Of a DNA stretch of 64,000 nt, positions 9,212 to 18,165 are shown piece by piece. The DNA is from JADKAV01 sp963769435. Its GTDB lineage: Bacteria > Actinomycetota > Actinomycetes > S36-B12 > UBA10799. Each line of letters opens with the position of its first letter. The first letter of the stretch is position 1. The stretch is from positions 186,001 through 250,000 of the forward strand of contig CAVYLN010000002.1 in NCBI GenBank assembly GCA_963769435.1, read 5' to 3'. The notes under the pieces are model-generated. The model saw only the letters and a list, made by a program, of their open reading frames with translations, was not told where the DNA came from and did no database searches. A program made the translations under genes and the position numbers.

Positions 9212-10876
9212 CTACACGACGACCCGCAGGACCTCGTCCAAGCTCGTGACGCCCGCGAGCACCTTCGCCAGCCCGTCGGCGCGCAAGGTCTGCATCCCCT
9301 CCTCGCGAGCGGCGACTGCGATCGTCGCCGAGGAGGCCCGTTCCACCGCCAGCCGTTCGATGCGTTCGGTGATCGGCAACACCTCGTGCAGCGCCACCCG
9401 GCCCTTGTAGCCGGTCTTGGAACACACCGAACACCCGACCGCCCGGTAGATCTGCGGCACCTCGTGGCCCGGCTCGAGGTGGATGCCGGCGGACTCGAGT
9501 GCAGCGCGAGTCGGCTGATAGGCCTGCTTGCACTTCGGGCACAGCCGCCGGGCGAGCCGCTGCGCGAGAACGCAGTCGAGTGCCGAACCGACGAGGAAGG
9601 GCTCGATGCCCATCTCGATCAGCCGAGTGATCGCACTCGGAGCGTCGTTCGTGTGCAAAGTGGTGAGCACCAGGTGGCCCGTGAGTGCCGACTCCACCGC
9701 GATCTGCGCGGTTTCATGGTCGCGGATCTCGCCGATGAGGACGATGTCCGGGTCGGATCTCAGGATCGACCGCAACGCCGCTGCGAACGTCAATCCGGCC
9801 TTCGAATGGGTCTGCACCTGATTGACACCGGGCAGACGGTACTCGACCGGGTCCTCGACGGTGATGATGTTCACCTCGGGACGGTTGAGGATGTTGACGG
9901 TCGCGTAGAGCGTGGTGGACTTCCCGGATCCGGTGGGACCGACCACGAGGATCATTCCGTACGGCTTGGAGAAACTGGCGGAGAATCGTTCGTAGTTGCT
10001 GTCCCGGAAACCGAGGTCGGCCAGGTCGAGCATGGCCGTGGAGTTGTCCAGGATCCGCAGGACCATCTTCTCGCCCCACACGGTCGGTAGGGTGGCCACC
10101 CGCAGGTCGACCTTCTGGCCGTTGGTGGCAACGCTCAGCCGACCGTCCTGCGGGATCCGGCGTTCGGCGATGTTGATGTCGGACATGATCTTCAACCTGC
10201 TGATCACGCCGGACTGGATCGACTTGGGCGAGCGCATCACCTCGTGCAGCACCCCGTCGATGCGGAAGCGCACCCGGACGTCGTGCTCGGTCGGCTCGAG
10301 ATGGATGTCCGATGCGCGGTCCTGAATACCCTGGGTGATCAGCAGATTCACGAACTTGACGATCGGGGCGTCCTCGACGACCTCCTTGATCGAGGCGAGG
10401 TCCTCGTCCTCCTCGTCCGTATCGATCGCGGTCGTCAACTCATCCAGTTCGCCATCGGCGCGGTAGTGCCGGTCGAGGGCGGCCTGCACGTCGGTCCGGG
10501 TGGCCACCACGGGCAGCACAGTCATCCCGCTGGCAGATCGGATGTCGTCGATGGCGAACACGTTGGCGGGATCGCTCATCGCCACTACCAATCGCCCGTT
10601 CTCGAAAGCGATCGGGATGGCACTGTGCCGGCGGCACACCGACCCCGGCACCTTGGTCAGTGCCGCGCCGTCCATCGTGATGTCGGTGAGGTCCACGAAC
10701 CTCATTCCGATCTGGGAAGCGAGTGCCTGCACCACCTGCGATTCGGTGACCATCCCGAGGTCGATCAGGACGCGGCCCAGCGAATGGCCGACACTGCGCT
10801 GCTCGAGCAACGCCTTCTCCAACTGGTCGTTGCTGATCAGACCCTGCGTGACGAGGATGTCCCCGAGCTGCTTCAT
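9212..10876 (-). CDS. pilB: Type IV pilus extension ATPase PilB with MshEN c-di-GMP-binding N-terminus
   Basis: 554 residues. The N-terminus holds two MshEN motifs, QLGDILVTQGLISNDQ... (residues 3-25) and SLGRVLIDLGMVTESQ... (from 31), separated by five residues (RSVGH). Tandem motifs with this spacing are the known c-di-GMP-binding signature of MshE-type ATPases. The ATPase core has Walker A GPTGSGKSTT, the Asp box TVEDPVEY, Walker B IVLIGEIRDHET and the His box TTLHTNDAPS. A tetracysteine zinc site follows (CPKC ... CSVC). PilB powers pilin polymerisation from the cytosolic face of PilC. The ATG at 10876 overlaps the upstream DUF4388 gene by ATGA, so the two are made together. Confidence 0.95.
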   Translation of the reverse strand: MKQLGDILVTQGLISNDQLEKALLEQRSVGHSLGRVLIDLGMVTESQVVQALASQIGMRFVDLTDITMDGAALTKVPGSVCRRHSAIPIAFENGRLVVAMSDPANVFAIDDIRSASGMTVLPVVATRTDVQAALDRHYRADGELDELTTAIDTDEEDEDLASIKEVVEDAPIVKFVNLLITQGIQDRASDIHLEPTEHDVRVRFRIDGVLHEVMRSPKSIQSGVISRLKIMSDINIAERRIPQDGRLSVATNGQKVDLRVATLPTVWGEKMVLRILDNSTAMLDLADLGFRDSNYERFSASFSKPYGMILVVGPTGSGKSTTLYATVNILNRPEVNIITVEDPVEYRLPGVNQVQTHSKAGLTFAAALRSILRSDPDIVLIGEIRDHETAQIAVESALTGHLVLTTLHTNDAPSAITRLIEMGIEPFLVGSALDCVLAQRLARRLCPKCKQAYQPTRAALESAGIHLEPGHEVPQIYRAVGCSVCSKTGYKGRVALHEVLPITERIERLAVERASSATIAVAAREEGMQTLRADGLAKVLAGVTSLDEVLRVVV

Positions 10877-11772
10877 ACCCCGCGCACCCCCTTGAGCAGC
10901 GTGGTGAGAAGGTCATCGGGCACGGCTTCGGTTGCGGCGTCCCCGGACGTTTGCTCCTCCTGCGCAGCACCACCGGGGATCACCGACAGGTTCGGTGCCG
11001 AGCCTTCAGCCCGGGCCCGGTCGCTGCCGGACGGGTGTTCCAGTGCGGACAGCATGGCCAGGCGCTGCTCGAGCGCGCCCATCTCCCCGGTCATCGGGAC
11101 GGCACAGCGGGCTTCCACCAGATCGGCGAGGTCCACGACCGTCCCGATCTCACCGTGTCCCGAGGCCTCGATCAGTTCCCCCACCGTCCGGTGACCGTCG
11201 ATCATCGAGTGCAGGCCGCGCAGCGGCTCAGGGATCGCACCGGGATAAGCAGTGATCACGGTGTTCGGGCCACCCAACAGGTCGGACGCCGGGCGCCAAC
11301 GCTTCAGCAGTTCGACGACGTCCCGGCCCAGTTCGGCGAGCGCCAACGAGACTCCCACGTCATCGGGGAGGGCGTCGACCACATCGACGTCGAACGTGCC
11401 GCTGCGCCAATGTGTCAGCGAAGCCAGCGCGCTGACCGCGTGGGCGCGCACGACCGGAGGTATCACCGAAGGATCCACAGTGTCGCTATCGACCAAAGAG
11501 CGCACCAGCCCAAGTCGGTTCTCACTCGCGTGTCGCAGAGCCTGTGCCAATCCGGTCGTACCGATCGCACCTTCGATCACGAGCCTGCGGGCCAGATCCT
11601 GCCTCGAGGTGTCCGCTGACACGCTCACGAGGTGCTGGTCGCGCAGGCCGATGTAGGCAGCATGCCCGCGCGGCCCGCCGGACAAGGTGATCAGCCACTG
11701 TCCCGGCTTGCGACCTACCAGGCCCAGAAGGTCCTGGACCCGGAAGATCTCGAGCGCGCCGGTCAGTTGCAT
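10873..11772 (-). CDS. DUF4388 (PATAN-like) protein coupled to pilB
   Basis: 299 residues from the ATG at 11772. The opening QLTGALEIFRVQDLLGLVG and the segment GQWLITLSGGPRGHAAYIGL match the DUF4388/PatA N-terminal pattern found in signalling proteins of gliding and pilus-bearing bacteria. A helical middle part (DLARRLVIEGAIGTTGLAQAL) and an acidic, Gly/Ser-rich end follow. There is no catalytic motif or membrane segment. It is sandwiched between the Roadblock gene (6-bp gap) and pilB (ATGA overlap), which points to a cytosolic adaptor regulating or positioning the extension motor. The molecular role is not known to me. Confidence 0.75.
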   Translation of the reverse strand: MQLTGALEIFRVQDLLGLVGRKPGQWLITLSGGPRGHAAYIGLRDQHLVSVSADTSRQDLARRLVIEGAIGTTGLAQALRHASENRLGLVRSLVDSDTVDPSVIPPVVRAHAVSALASLTHWRSGTFDVDVVDALPDDVGVSLALAELGRDVVELLKRWRPASDLLGGPNTVITAYPGAIPEPLRGLHSMIDGHRTVGELIEASGHGEIGTVVDLADLVEARCAVPMTGEMGALEQRLAMLSALEHPSGSDRARAEGSAPNLSVIPGGAAQEEQTSGDAATEAVPDDLLTTLLKGVRGV

Positions 11773-11778
11773 CGTCGA

Positions 11779-12696
11779 CTACCCGGGCGGTGGTGGCAGT
11801 TCGAAGGCGGGACCAACCGGCGGTGGCAGGTCGATCGACGGTCCCGCCGGAGGCGCGAGATCGGCCAACGACTCTGAGATCGCCTCCACAGGCGCGGGCA
11901 TCTCGTAGGAGATCGGCACATCGGGCGCCGGCGGCGGCAGATCGAACATCTCGTCATCGGCGCTGGTCGTCGGGGTCGCACTGAGCCAGTCCGCGAAGTC
12001 GTCGGGGCCGGTCGAGGTCATCTCGAGTTCCTCGAGCACCTCCGCCTCGGCGGAGGCGAACATGTCGGCGGGGGCGACTGTCTCGGCGCCCTCGGGCACC
12101 GTCGGCTCGTCCGCCCAGCGGATCTCGGGCTCGCCATCCGGTTCCGTGACGATCTCGTCGGCTGGCTCGCCCTCTCCGTCTTCACCGGCTGAGGTGTCCT
12201 CATCGAACTCACCGGCCATGAAGGTGCCGGTGGTCACTACGGCCCAGTCCGCCTCGGCCTCCTGCTCCTCGTCGTCCTCCTGCGACTGCGCCGAAGCCGT
12301 CAGCGCCGGCCGCTGCCCCATCGGGAAGGCCTCGGCGATCTCGCGGGCCTCGTAGCGCAACAAGCCGATCGGGACCCCCGGGGCACCCACCACGACGAGC
12401 ACCCAGGGGTCCTTGTCGATCACGCAGATACCGCTCTCGGCGCCTTCGAGGAACATCTGCGAGGTCCCGGCCTGGCCTAGCGCCTTGGACATCGCACGGA
12501 CCTGGATCATCATGCGGACGGCTCCGGCGGCCACCGCGTCGTCATCGACCGGACCGGCACCCTCGGATGCGATGGCGAAGCCGTCCTCGGACACAAGACC
12601 GAGCCACTGCACGTCCGGGTGCTCACTCAGAGCATCGCTGAGCAGGCGAGCGACGATGTCGGAGGCACCGGGATGGGGAACCTCTATGTCGGCCAT
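11779..12696 (-). CDS. Roadblock/LC7-domain protein with acidic Pro-rich tail
   Basis: 305 residues from the ATG at 12696, preceded by GGAAAGGATC. Residues 1-115 form a Roadblock/LC7 domain (DVQWLGLVSEDGFAIASEG, AAGAVRMMIQVRAMSKALG, CVIDKDPWVLVVVGAPGV). The remaining ~190 residues are a disordered tail rich in Glu, Asp and Pro, ending in repeated PPPP-type motifs (DLPPP, ELPPPPG). Roadblock proteins usually regulate small Ras-like GTPases, MglB on MglA being the motility example. No GTPase gene is present in this window. It begins the coupled set Roadblock - DUF4388 - pilB and follows aroE by 48 bp, so it may be part of the alaS-aroE transcript or have its own promoter. Confidence 0.8.
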   Translation of the reverse strand: MADIEVPHPGASDIVARLLSDALSEHPDVQWLGLVSEDGFAIASEGAGPVDDDAVAAGAVRMMIQVRAMSKALGQAGTSQMFLEGAESGICVIDKDPWVLVVVGAPGVPIGLLRYEAREIAEAFPMGQRPALTASAQSQEDDEEQEAEADWAVVTTGTFMAGEFDEDTSAGEDGEGEPADEIVTEPDGEPEIRWADEPTVPEGAETVAPADMFASAEAEVLEELEMTSTGPDDFADWLSATPTTSADDEMFDLPPPAPDVPISYEMPAPVEAISESLADLAPPAGPSIDLPPPVGPAFELPPPPG

Positions 12697-12744
12697 CGAC
12701 TGATCCTTTCCATGGGCTGCTTCGAGTATGGCCGATCGGGAGGC

Positions 12745-13548
12745 TCAGGCGTGGGTTGTGGGCAGAGCCAACCGCATGGCCTCGGTCGGTGCGGGCTGTC
12801 CGGTCATCAGTTCCACCTGCCGTTCGGCTTGCGCCAGAAGCATCTCGAGGCCCGAGACGATCCTGCCCCCGCGCGCCTGCCACACCTCGGCGATCCCGGT
12901 CGGCCAAGGCGAGTAGACGACGTCCAGGAGCCAGCCCGGCCGTCGCGGCGCGAGGGGCACCAGAGCATCAGCGACACCCGACGGAACCGTGGCGATCACC
13001 AACGGGGCCTGCAGATACTCCCCCGCTTCGAACCGGTGCACGTGCAGTTCGATCCCGATTCGGCGTGCGGTGTCGCGGGCCGGCTCCGCGGAACCCGGGT
13101 TCCGCGCCAGCACATGCACCACTCCCGCGCCGAGCCGGTGCAGAGCCGCGACGGCCGACCGTGCGGTGGCGCCAGCACCTGCGATCGTCGCCGGGAAACC
13201 CGGATCACTGGTGAAACCCGCGCGCTGCAGCGCTGTGCACAGCCCGTCCACGTCGGTGTTGGCCACATGCCTTTCGGGCAGCAAGAGGGTGTTCCCGGAC
13301 GTGGTCACCTGCGCCGTCCACGTGGCCTCGGCCGCCAGGTCGAGCACCACCTCTTTCAAGGGCATCGTCAGGGACAGGCCCACCCAGGAATCATCGAGCC
13401 CCTCGACGAAGGCCGGCAGTTGCGCGGCATTGACCTCCAGGCCCCAGTAGGTCCAGTCCAGGCCGAGCGCCCGGTAGGCGGCACGATGCAAGACCGGTGA
13501 CAGGCTGTGCGAGATCGGGGACCCGACCACCGCCGCCTGTTTGGTCAC
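12745..13548 (-). CDS. aroE: Shikimate dehydrogenase
   Basis: 267 residues. The substrate-binding half has VGSPISHSLSPVLHRAAYRAL and the catalytic Lys in SLTMPLKEVV; VANTDVDG contains the conserved Asp that binds shikimate. The nucleotide-binding half begins TIAGAGATARSAVAAL, a Rossmann loop, followed by ARNPGSAEPA, consistent with NADPH. The enzyme reduces 3-dehydroshikimate in aromatic amino acid synthesis. The GTG at 13548 overlaps the mltG stop (GTGA), placing it at the end of the alaS-ruvX-mltG-aroE run that is conserved in actinomycetes. Confidence 0.95.
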   Translation of the reverse strand: MTKQAAVVGSPISHSLSPVLHRAAYRALGLDWTYWGLEVNAAQLPAFVEGLDDSWVGLSLTMPLKEVVLDLAAEATWTAQVTTSGNTLLLPERHVANTDVDGLCTALQRAGFTSDPGFPATIAGAGATARSAVAALHRLGAGVVHVLARNPGSAEPARDTARRIGIELHVHRFEAGEYLQAPLVIATVPSGVADALVPLAPRRPGWLLDVVYSPWPTGIAEVWQARGGRIVSGLEMLLAQAERQVELMTGQPAPTEAMRLALPTTHA

Positions 13549-14639
13549 GGGTTCTCCGCGATGTACTTCTCGAACTCGGCCTTGAACTTCAGGAACTCGT
13601 CGTAGTCGCTGGTGAACTTGGTCTCGCCGGTGTCCGGGTTCACGGCGACGAAGTAGATCCAGTCCCCCTCATCCGGGGACAGCGCGGCGCGCATCGCCGC
13701 TTCTCCGGGCTGGTTGATCGGGGTCGGGGGCAATCCGGTGTTCTCGTAGGTGTTGTACGGCGACGAGGTGGCGATCTCGTCGCGCGACAGGTTGATCTCC
13801 GAGCTCTTCAGCACGTAGTTCACTGTGGCGTCGAGCTGCAGCGGCATTCCCGCGGCGAGCCGGTTGTAGATGACCCGGGAGACCTTCCCGTAGTCGTCGG
13901 GATGGCCCTCCGCCTGCACCAGGCTCGCGATGATCATGACCTCGTAGGGCGAGTACCCGGTCTTCTTCGCCGATGGGACGAATCGCAGGGTGGCCGCAGC
14001 CTCGTTGTACCGGCTGATCATGGCCCCGATCATCTCCGGGGCCTTGGCCCCGGGCGCGAACTGGTAGGTGGCGGGAAACAGGAAACCCTCAGCATTGCCC
14101 TTGGCGAACTTGGGCAATCCCAACGAGTCGGCCTTCTTGATCGCCGCGAGGAACTGTTTGCGCGGCACATCCGTGGCCTTGGTGAGCCGGGTGACCACCT
14201 GGTCCTCGCGCAGTCCCTCGGGGAAGACCACTCGCGTCACCACGAAGTTCGCCGGGTCCAGCATCGCCGCGAGCGCCTCTTGGCCGCTCATCCGCTCGGC
14301 GAGCCGGTAGTACCCCGGTCCGATGGTCTGGGCGCGGTCGTCGGCGGTCGCTGCGTCGATGAAGGTCTCCGCGCTGGCGACAACCCCTTCCTCCTTCAGC
14401 GTGGCCCCGATGTCGGACAGCGTCTGTCCCTCCTGCACCTGCACCACGACCTCGTCGCCGTCCGTGACCTGGTAATCGTCCGCCGGCGCGAAGACAAGAT
14501 CTTTCAGGAGGAATCCTCCGATCGTCAACAGCACCAGGACGAACACGACGACGGCCGCGATGACCGCCCCTCTCCCGCGCTTCTCAGGATCGGGCCGGCG
14601 CGGTGGTTCGACCTCCATGTGCAGGCCAAGTTCGCTCAT
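13545..14639 (-). CDS. mltG: Endolytic murein transglycosylase MltG (YceG)
   Basis: 364 residues. A basic cytosolic N-terminus (PDPEKRGRG) precedes one membrane helix (residues ~25-46), then an extracytoplasmic LysM-like domain (VVVQVQEGQTLSDIGATLKEEGVV) and the YceG catalytic domain. The catalytic Glu is expected in IIASLVQAEGH; DATVNYVL and SPYNTYENTGLPPTPINQPG are signature segments. MltG cuts nascent glycan strands and so limits their length at the division and elongation sites. It overlaps ruvX upstream and aroE downstream by 4 bp each. Confidence 0.95.
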   Translation of the reverse strand: MSELGLHMEVEPPRRPDPEKRGRGAVIAAVVVFVLVLLTIGGFLLKDLVFAPADDYQVTDGDEVVVQVQEGQTLSDIGATLKEEGVVASAETFIDAATADDRAQTIGPGYYRLAERMSGQEALAAMLDPANFVVTRVVFPEGLREDQVVTRLTKATDVPRKQFLAAIKKADSLGLPKFAKGNAEGFLFPATYQFAPGAKAPEMIGAMISRYNEAAATLRFVPSAKKTGYSPYEVMIIASLVQAEGHPDDYGKVSRVIYNRLAAGMPLQLDATVNYVLKSSEINLSRDEIATSSPYNTYENTGLPPTPINQPGEAAMRAALSPDEGDWIYFVAVNPDTGETKFTSDYDEFLKFKAEFEKYIAENP

Positions 14640-15094
14640 GTCCGTCCGTTCGTCGGGGTTCCCGGAATCCTACCGGTAGCACGTTCGGAATCCAGTGCCT
14701 CCTGCAGCATGATCACCGCGGCCGCTTGGTCGATCACGGGACGACCCTTGCGCGAGGACACTCCCGCCTGGCGCAACTGCACCTGCGCGGCCGACGTGGT
14801 CAGCCGTTCGTCGATCAGGCGCACCGGGATACCCGACAGCGCGGACGAGATCTGCGCCGCGACTTCGCGTACACGTTGCGCGGCAGCGTGCTCGCGCCCA
14901 TCCAGGGAAACGGGCAGACCCACGAGGATCTCGATCGGCTCGTACTCCGCGACCAATCGGACCAACTCGTCCAGCCAGTCCCGACGCGCGTCCAGCGTCG
15001 ATTCGGGCACCGCCAGAGTGCCGGATGCGTCACTTCGGGCGACACCCATCCGGACCGCGCCGACGTCGACACACAGTCGAACACCCGGGCGCAC
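14636..15094 (-). CDS. ruvX: RuvX/YqgF Holliday junction resolvase-like nuclease
   Basis: 152 residues from a GTG at 15094 that overlaps the alaS TAG by one base. RNase H-like fold motifs are present: CVDVGAVRMGVA with the first catalytic Asp, EILVGLPVSLDG, LIDERLTT with the second acidic residue, and DQAAAVIMLQEAL with the third. The family acts on pre-16S rRNA ends in Gram-negatives and on recombination intermediates in some actinobacteria; which applies here cannot be told from sequence. It sits between alaS and mltG. Confidence 0.93.
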   Translation of the reverse strand: MRPGVRLCVDVGAVRMGVARSDASGTLAVPESTLDARRDWLDELVRLVAEYEPIEILVGLPVSLDGREHAAAQRVREVAAQISSALSGIPVRLIDERLTTSAAQVQLRQAGVSSRKGRPVIDQAAAVIMLQEALDSERATGRIPGTPTNGRT

Positions 15095-17766
15095 TAGTCC
15101 GGCAGTCCTCGCACGAACGCCTCCGCTGCGGAAAAGGCCTGGGGGACCCCCGCAGCATTCGCGCCCCCACCTTGTGCCGCGTCCTTCTTGCCGCCTCCGC
15201 GCCCCTCGACGCTGGGCAGAGCGCTGGCGAGTAGGTCGTTCGCGAACAGCCCACGGTCCTGCGCGGCCTGGTTGACTGTGGCGATCAACGACACCCGCTC
15301 GTCCACGACTGCCGCCGCCAGCACCGCGGCAGCGACCTCTCCACGGGCCTTCCGCACGCCGGCCAGTGCTATCTCACGCAGCTGCTTGGCGTCGGTGCCC
15401 GTGGGCGCCTGCAGTGTCCACAGTCGGAAGCCGCCGATCGCCTGGCCCTCGCCGATGATGGTGTCGATGTTGGCCATCATCGCCTGTTGCTTGAGTCTGG
15501 TGATTTCGCGCTCAGCGTTCTTGAGCTTCTCGACGGTGGCCCCGACGCGGTCCACCAGGTCCTCCCGGGGGGCCTTGAGCATCGTGCTGAGCGCCGAGAC
15601 CAGCAGATGTTCGCGTGCGAGGTAGGAGTAGGCGTCCGATCCCACCAGGGCTTCCACACGCCGGACCCCGGAGCCGATGGAACCCTCCGAGATGAACGAC
15701 ACCACACCGAGTTGACCGGAGCGGTGCGCGTGGGTGCCGCCGCACAGTTCGTGTGCCCAGTCCCCGACGGACACCACCCGGACGGTGTCGCCGTACTTCT
15801 CGCCGAACAACGCCATAGCGCCCATCTCGAGGGCCTCCGGTTGTGTCATCCAGCGCGCCGAGACCGTCATGTCCTCGAGCAGCAGCGTGTTGACCCGCGC
15901 TTCGGCGTCCTGCAACACGCTGTCCGGGACGGCCTTCGGATAGGGGAAGTCGAAGCGCAGACGCCCAGGCGCGTTCTCCGAACCCATCTGCGTCGCCGTG
16001 TCGCCGAGCATCTCCCGGAATGTCTTGTGGATCATGTGGGTCGCGGTGTGTGCCCTGGAGATCGCCCGGCGTCGCTCGACGTCCACGACCCCGAGAGCCT
16101 CCGCGCCCACGCGGGCTTCACCCTCGAGCACATGCGCACGATGGACCCAAAGACCGGGAACCGGCATCTGCACGTCATCGACGTGCAGCACCGCTCCGTC
16201 GTCGAGTTTGATGGTCCCGTGGTCGCCGAGTTGTCCGCCGGCTTCGGCGTAGAAGGGGCTGCGGTCCAGGATCACTTCCACCGTCTGTCCGGCCTGTGCC
16301 GATGACACGCTGTGACCGTCGCGCAGCAGACCCTTCACGCGGCCGTCGGACTCCCAGAGGTCGTAGCCGGTGAACTCCGTGCGGCCCGCGTCCTCCATGA
16401 CCTCCCGGTACGCCGTCAGCGGTGTGACGCCGGCCTTGCGGGCCACAGCGTCGGCCTTGGCCCGCTGTCGCTGCTGCGTCATCAGTTCGGTGAAACCGTC
16501 GCGATCCACCTGCAGGCCCTGCTCCGCGGCGAGCTCGAGTGTCAGATCGATCGGGAATCCGTAGGTGTCGTGCAACGCGAACGCGTCGGCCCCCGAGAGC
16601 GTCGCGGACCCACGGGTCTTGGTCGCCGAGACCGCTGTGTCGAACACCGACGTCCCGCTTCGCAGCGTCTGCCGGAACGCCTCTTCCTCGGAGGCCGCGA
16701 TGGTCGTGATCCGCGCGGCCTCGCCGAGCAGGCTCGGATACTGCGGCGACATGGACGTGATCACGCTGCCGACCAGTTCCGCCATCGCAGGCTCGTGCGC
16801 CCCGAGCAGGCGCATGTTGAACACCACGCGGCGCAGCAGTCTGCGCAGGACGTAGCCCCGGCCCTCGTTGCCGGGGAGGACCCCGTCGGCGATCAGGAAC
16901 ACACACGTGCGGGTGTGATCGGCCACTACTCGCAGCGCCACATCGTCGGCGTGGTCACGGCCGTACGGACGCCCGCTGATCGCGACGGCGGTATCGATGG
17001 TCGCGCGGGTGGTGTCGATCTCGTAGATGTTGTCGACACCCTGCAGGATGGCGGCCATGCGCTCCAGACCCATGCCGGTGTCGATGTTCTTCTTCGGGAG
17101 CTCGCCAAGGATCGGGAAGCCCTCCTTGCCCGGACCCTCTCCTCGCTCGAACTGCATGAAGACCAGATTCCACACCTCGAGGTAGCGGTCCTCGTCGGCG
17201 ACGGGACCGCCCTCCGGGCCGTACTCCGGTCCGCGGTCGTAGTAGATCTCGCTGCAGGGCCCGCACGGCCCCGGGACACCCATGGACCAGTAGTTGTCCG
17301 CCATCCCCCGTCGCTGGATCCGCTCCGGCGGCAGGCCCACGATCTCCTGCCAGAGTCGTGCGGCTTCGTCGTCGTCGTCGTAGACGGTGACCCAGAGTTT
17401 GTCCTCGGGGAACCCGTACCCACCTTCCTGGACCGGCATCGTGAGCAGGTCCCAGGCCATCGGGATGGCGCCTTCCTTGAAGTAGTCGCCGAATGAGAAG
17501 TTCCCGCACATCTGGAAGAACGAGGCGTGCCGTGTCGTCTTGCCCACTTCCTCGATGTCGAGGGTCCGCACCACCTTCTGGACGCTCGTGGCCCGCTGGT
17601 ACGGCGGAACGGCCTCGCCCAGGAAGTACGGTTTGAACGGCACCATGCCGGCGTTGACGAACAGCAGCGTGGGGTCGTTGAGCAGCAGGGAGGCGCTGGG
17701 CACGACCGTGTGTCCCCGCTGCTCGAAGAAGGCGAGGAACCGTCGGCGGATTTCGGCAGACTCCAT
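15094..17766 (-). CDS. alaS: Alanyl-tRNA synthetase
   Basis: 890 residues, the full bacterial length. The class II core begins MESAEIRRRFLAFFEQRGHT and includes the motif 2 region TRHASFFQMCGNFSFGDYFK. The editing domain carries the HxxxH site (HTATHMIH) and the Cys/His pair (CGGTHAHRSG) that bind zinc. The C-terminal region has the coiled-coil/DHHA1-type segment ending in AAAVLAAAVVDERVSLIATV, followed by a Gly-rich GRGGGKKDAAQGGG loop. The enzyme charges tRNA-Ala and hydrolyses mischarged Ser or Gly. It starts at the ATG at 17766 and leads the ruvX-mltG-aroE run. Confidence 0.97.
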   Translation of the reverse strand: MESAEIRRRFLAFFEQRGHTVVPSASLLLNDPTLLFVNAGMVPFKPYFLGEAVPPYQRATSVQKVVRTLDIEEVGKTTRHASFFQMCGNFSFGDYFKEGAIPMAWDLLTMPVQEGGYGFPEDKLWVTVYDDDDEAARLWQEIVGLPPERIQRRGMADNYWSMGVPGPCGPCSEIYYDRGPEYGPEGGPVADEDRYLEVWNLVFMQFERGEGPGKEGFPILGELPKKNIDTGMGLERMAAILQGVDNIYEIDTTRATIDTAVAISGRPYGRDHADDVALRVVADHTRTCVFLIADGVLPGNEGRGYVLRRLLRRVVFNMRLLGAHEPAMAELVGSVITSMSPQYPSLLGEAARITTIAASEEEAFRQTLRSGTSVFDTAVSATKTRGSATLSGADAFALHDTYGFPIDLTLELAAEQGLQVDRDGFTELMTQQRQRAKADAVARKAGVTPLTAYREVMEDAGRTEFTGYDLWESDGRVKGLLRDGHSVSSAQAGQTVEVILDRSPFYAEAGGQLGDHGTIKLDDGAVLHVDDVQMPVPGLWVHRAHVLEGEARVGAEALGVVDVERRRAISRAHTATHMIHKTFREMLGDTATQMGSENAPGRLRFDFPYPKAVPDSVLQDAEARVNTLLLEDMTVSARWMTQPEALEMGAMALFGEKYGDTVRVVSVGDWAHELCGGTHAHRSGQLGVVSFISEGSIGSGVRRVEALVGSDAYSYLAREHLLVSALSTMLKAPREDLVDRVGATVEKLKNAEREITRLKQQAMMANIDTIIGEGQAIGGFRLWTLQAPTGTDAKQLREIALAGVRKARGEVAAAVLAAAVVDERVSLIATVNQAAQDRGLFANDLLASALPSVEGRGGGKKDAAQGGGANAAGVPQAFSAAEAFVRGLPD

Positions 17767-17797
17767 AGGGGTCAGCCTAGTTGCAGGTGGCGTGTGC

Positions 17798-18106
17798 CTA
17801 CCTGCGGGCGCCGCGAGGCAAGGCCTCGTCGACCGGGGCAGCCACCGGCCGGATGTCCGGTGCGACGACCCGGGTGCTCCGGGGCCCGGATGCGGGGCGG
17901 ATGTCGACGACGGTGGCGTCCTGCTCGTCGGAAGCCAGATTGGCCAGGTACCTCGCGGATGTGGCCACGCTCGAGGCGGTCTGCGCCACCTTGCTCAGGT
18001 TCTCGCGGAACGTGCGTTCCCGGACTCCGTTGACCGCGTGCGTCGCCTTGCGATACGCGACGATCCCGCCGGCAGCCCCGACACCCATCCAGAAGATTCG
18101 GCTCAC
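17798..18106 (-). CDS. Small membrane protein, DUF6167-like
   Basis: 102 residues from the GTG at 18106. A short N-terminal hydrophobic segment (IFWMGVGAAGGIVAY) is followed by a helical region (RKATHAVNGVRERTFRENLSKV) and a disordered Pro/Arg/Val-rich tail. Small proteins of this type are found just upstream of alaS in many actinomycetes. The function is unknown. The DUF6167 assignment rests on size, composition and position, and is tentative. Confidence 0.6.
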   Translation of the reverse strand: MSRIFWMGVGAAGGIVAYRKATHAVNGVRERTFRENLSKVAQTASSVATSARYLANLASDEQDATVVDIRPASGPRSTRVVAPDIRPVAAPVDEALPRGARR

Positions 18107-18165
18107 CCGCCCCAGTGTAGGACGAGCTCACCGCCCGCGGGCGTGAACGGCCGTCCGCGCGGCGT

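Noticed and set aside
8789..10090. Long + strand open frame over pilB with a repeat-encoded peptide
   Set aside because: It is antisense to pilT and pilB and its peptide is an accident of the palindromic repeat.
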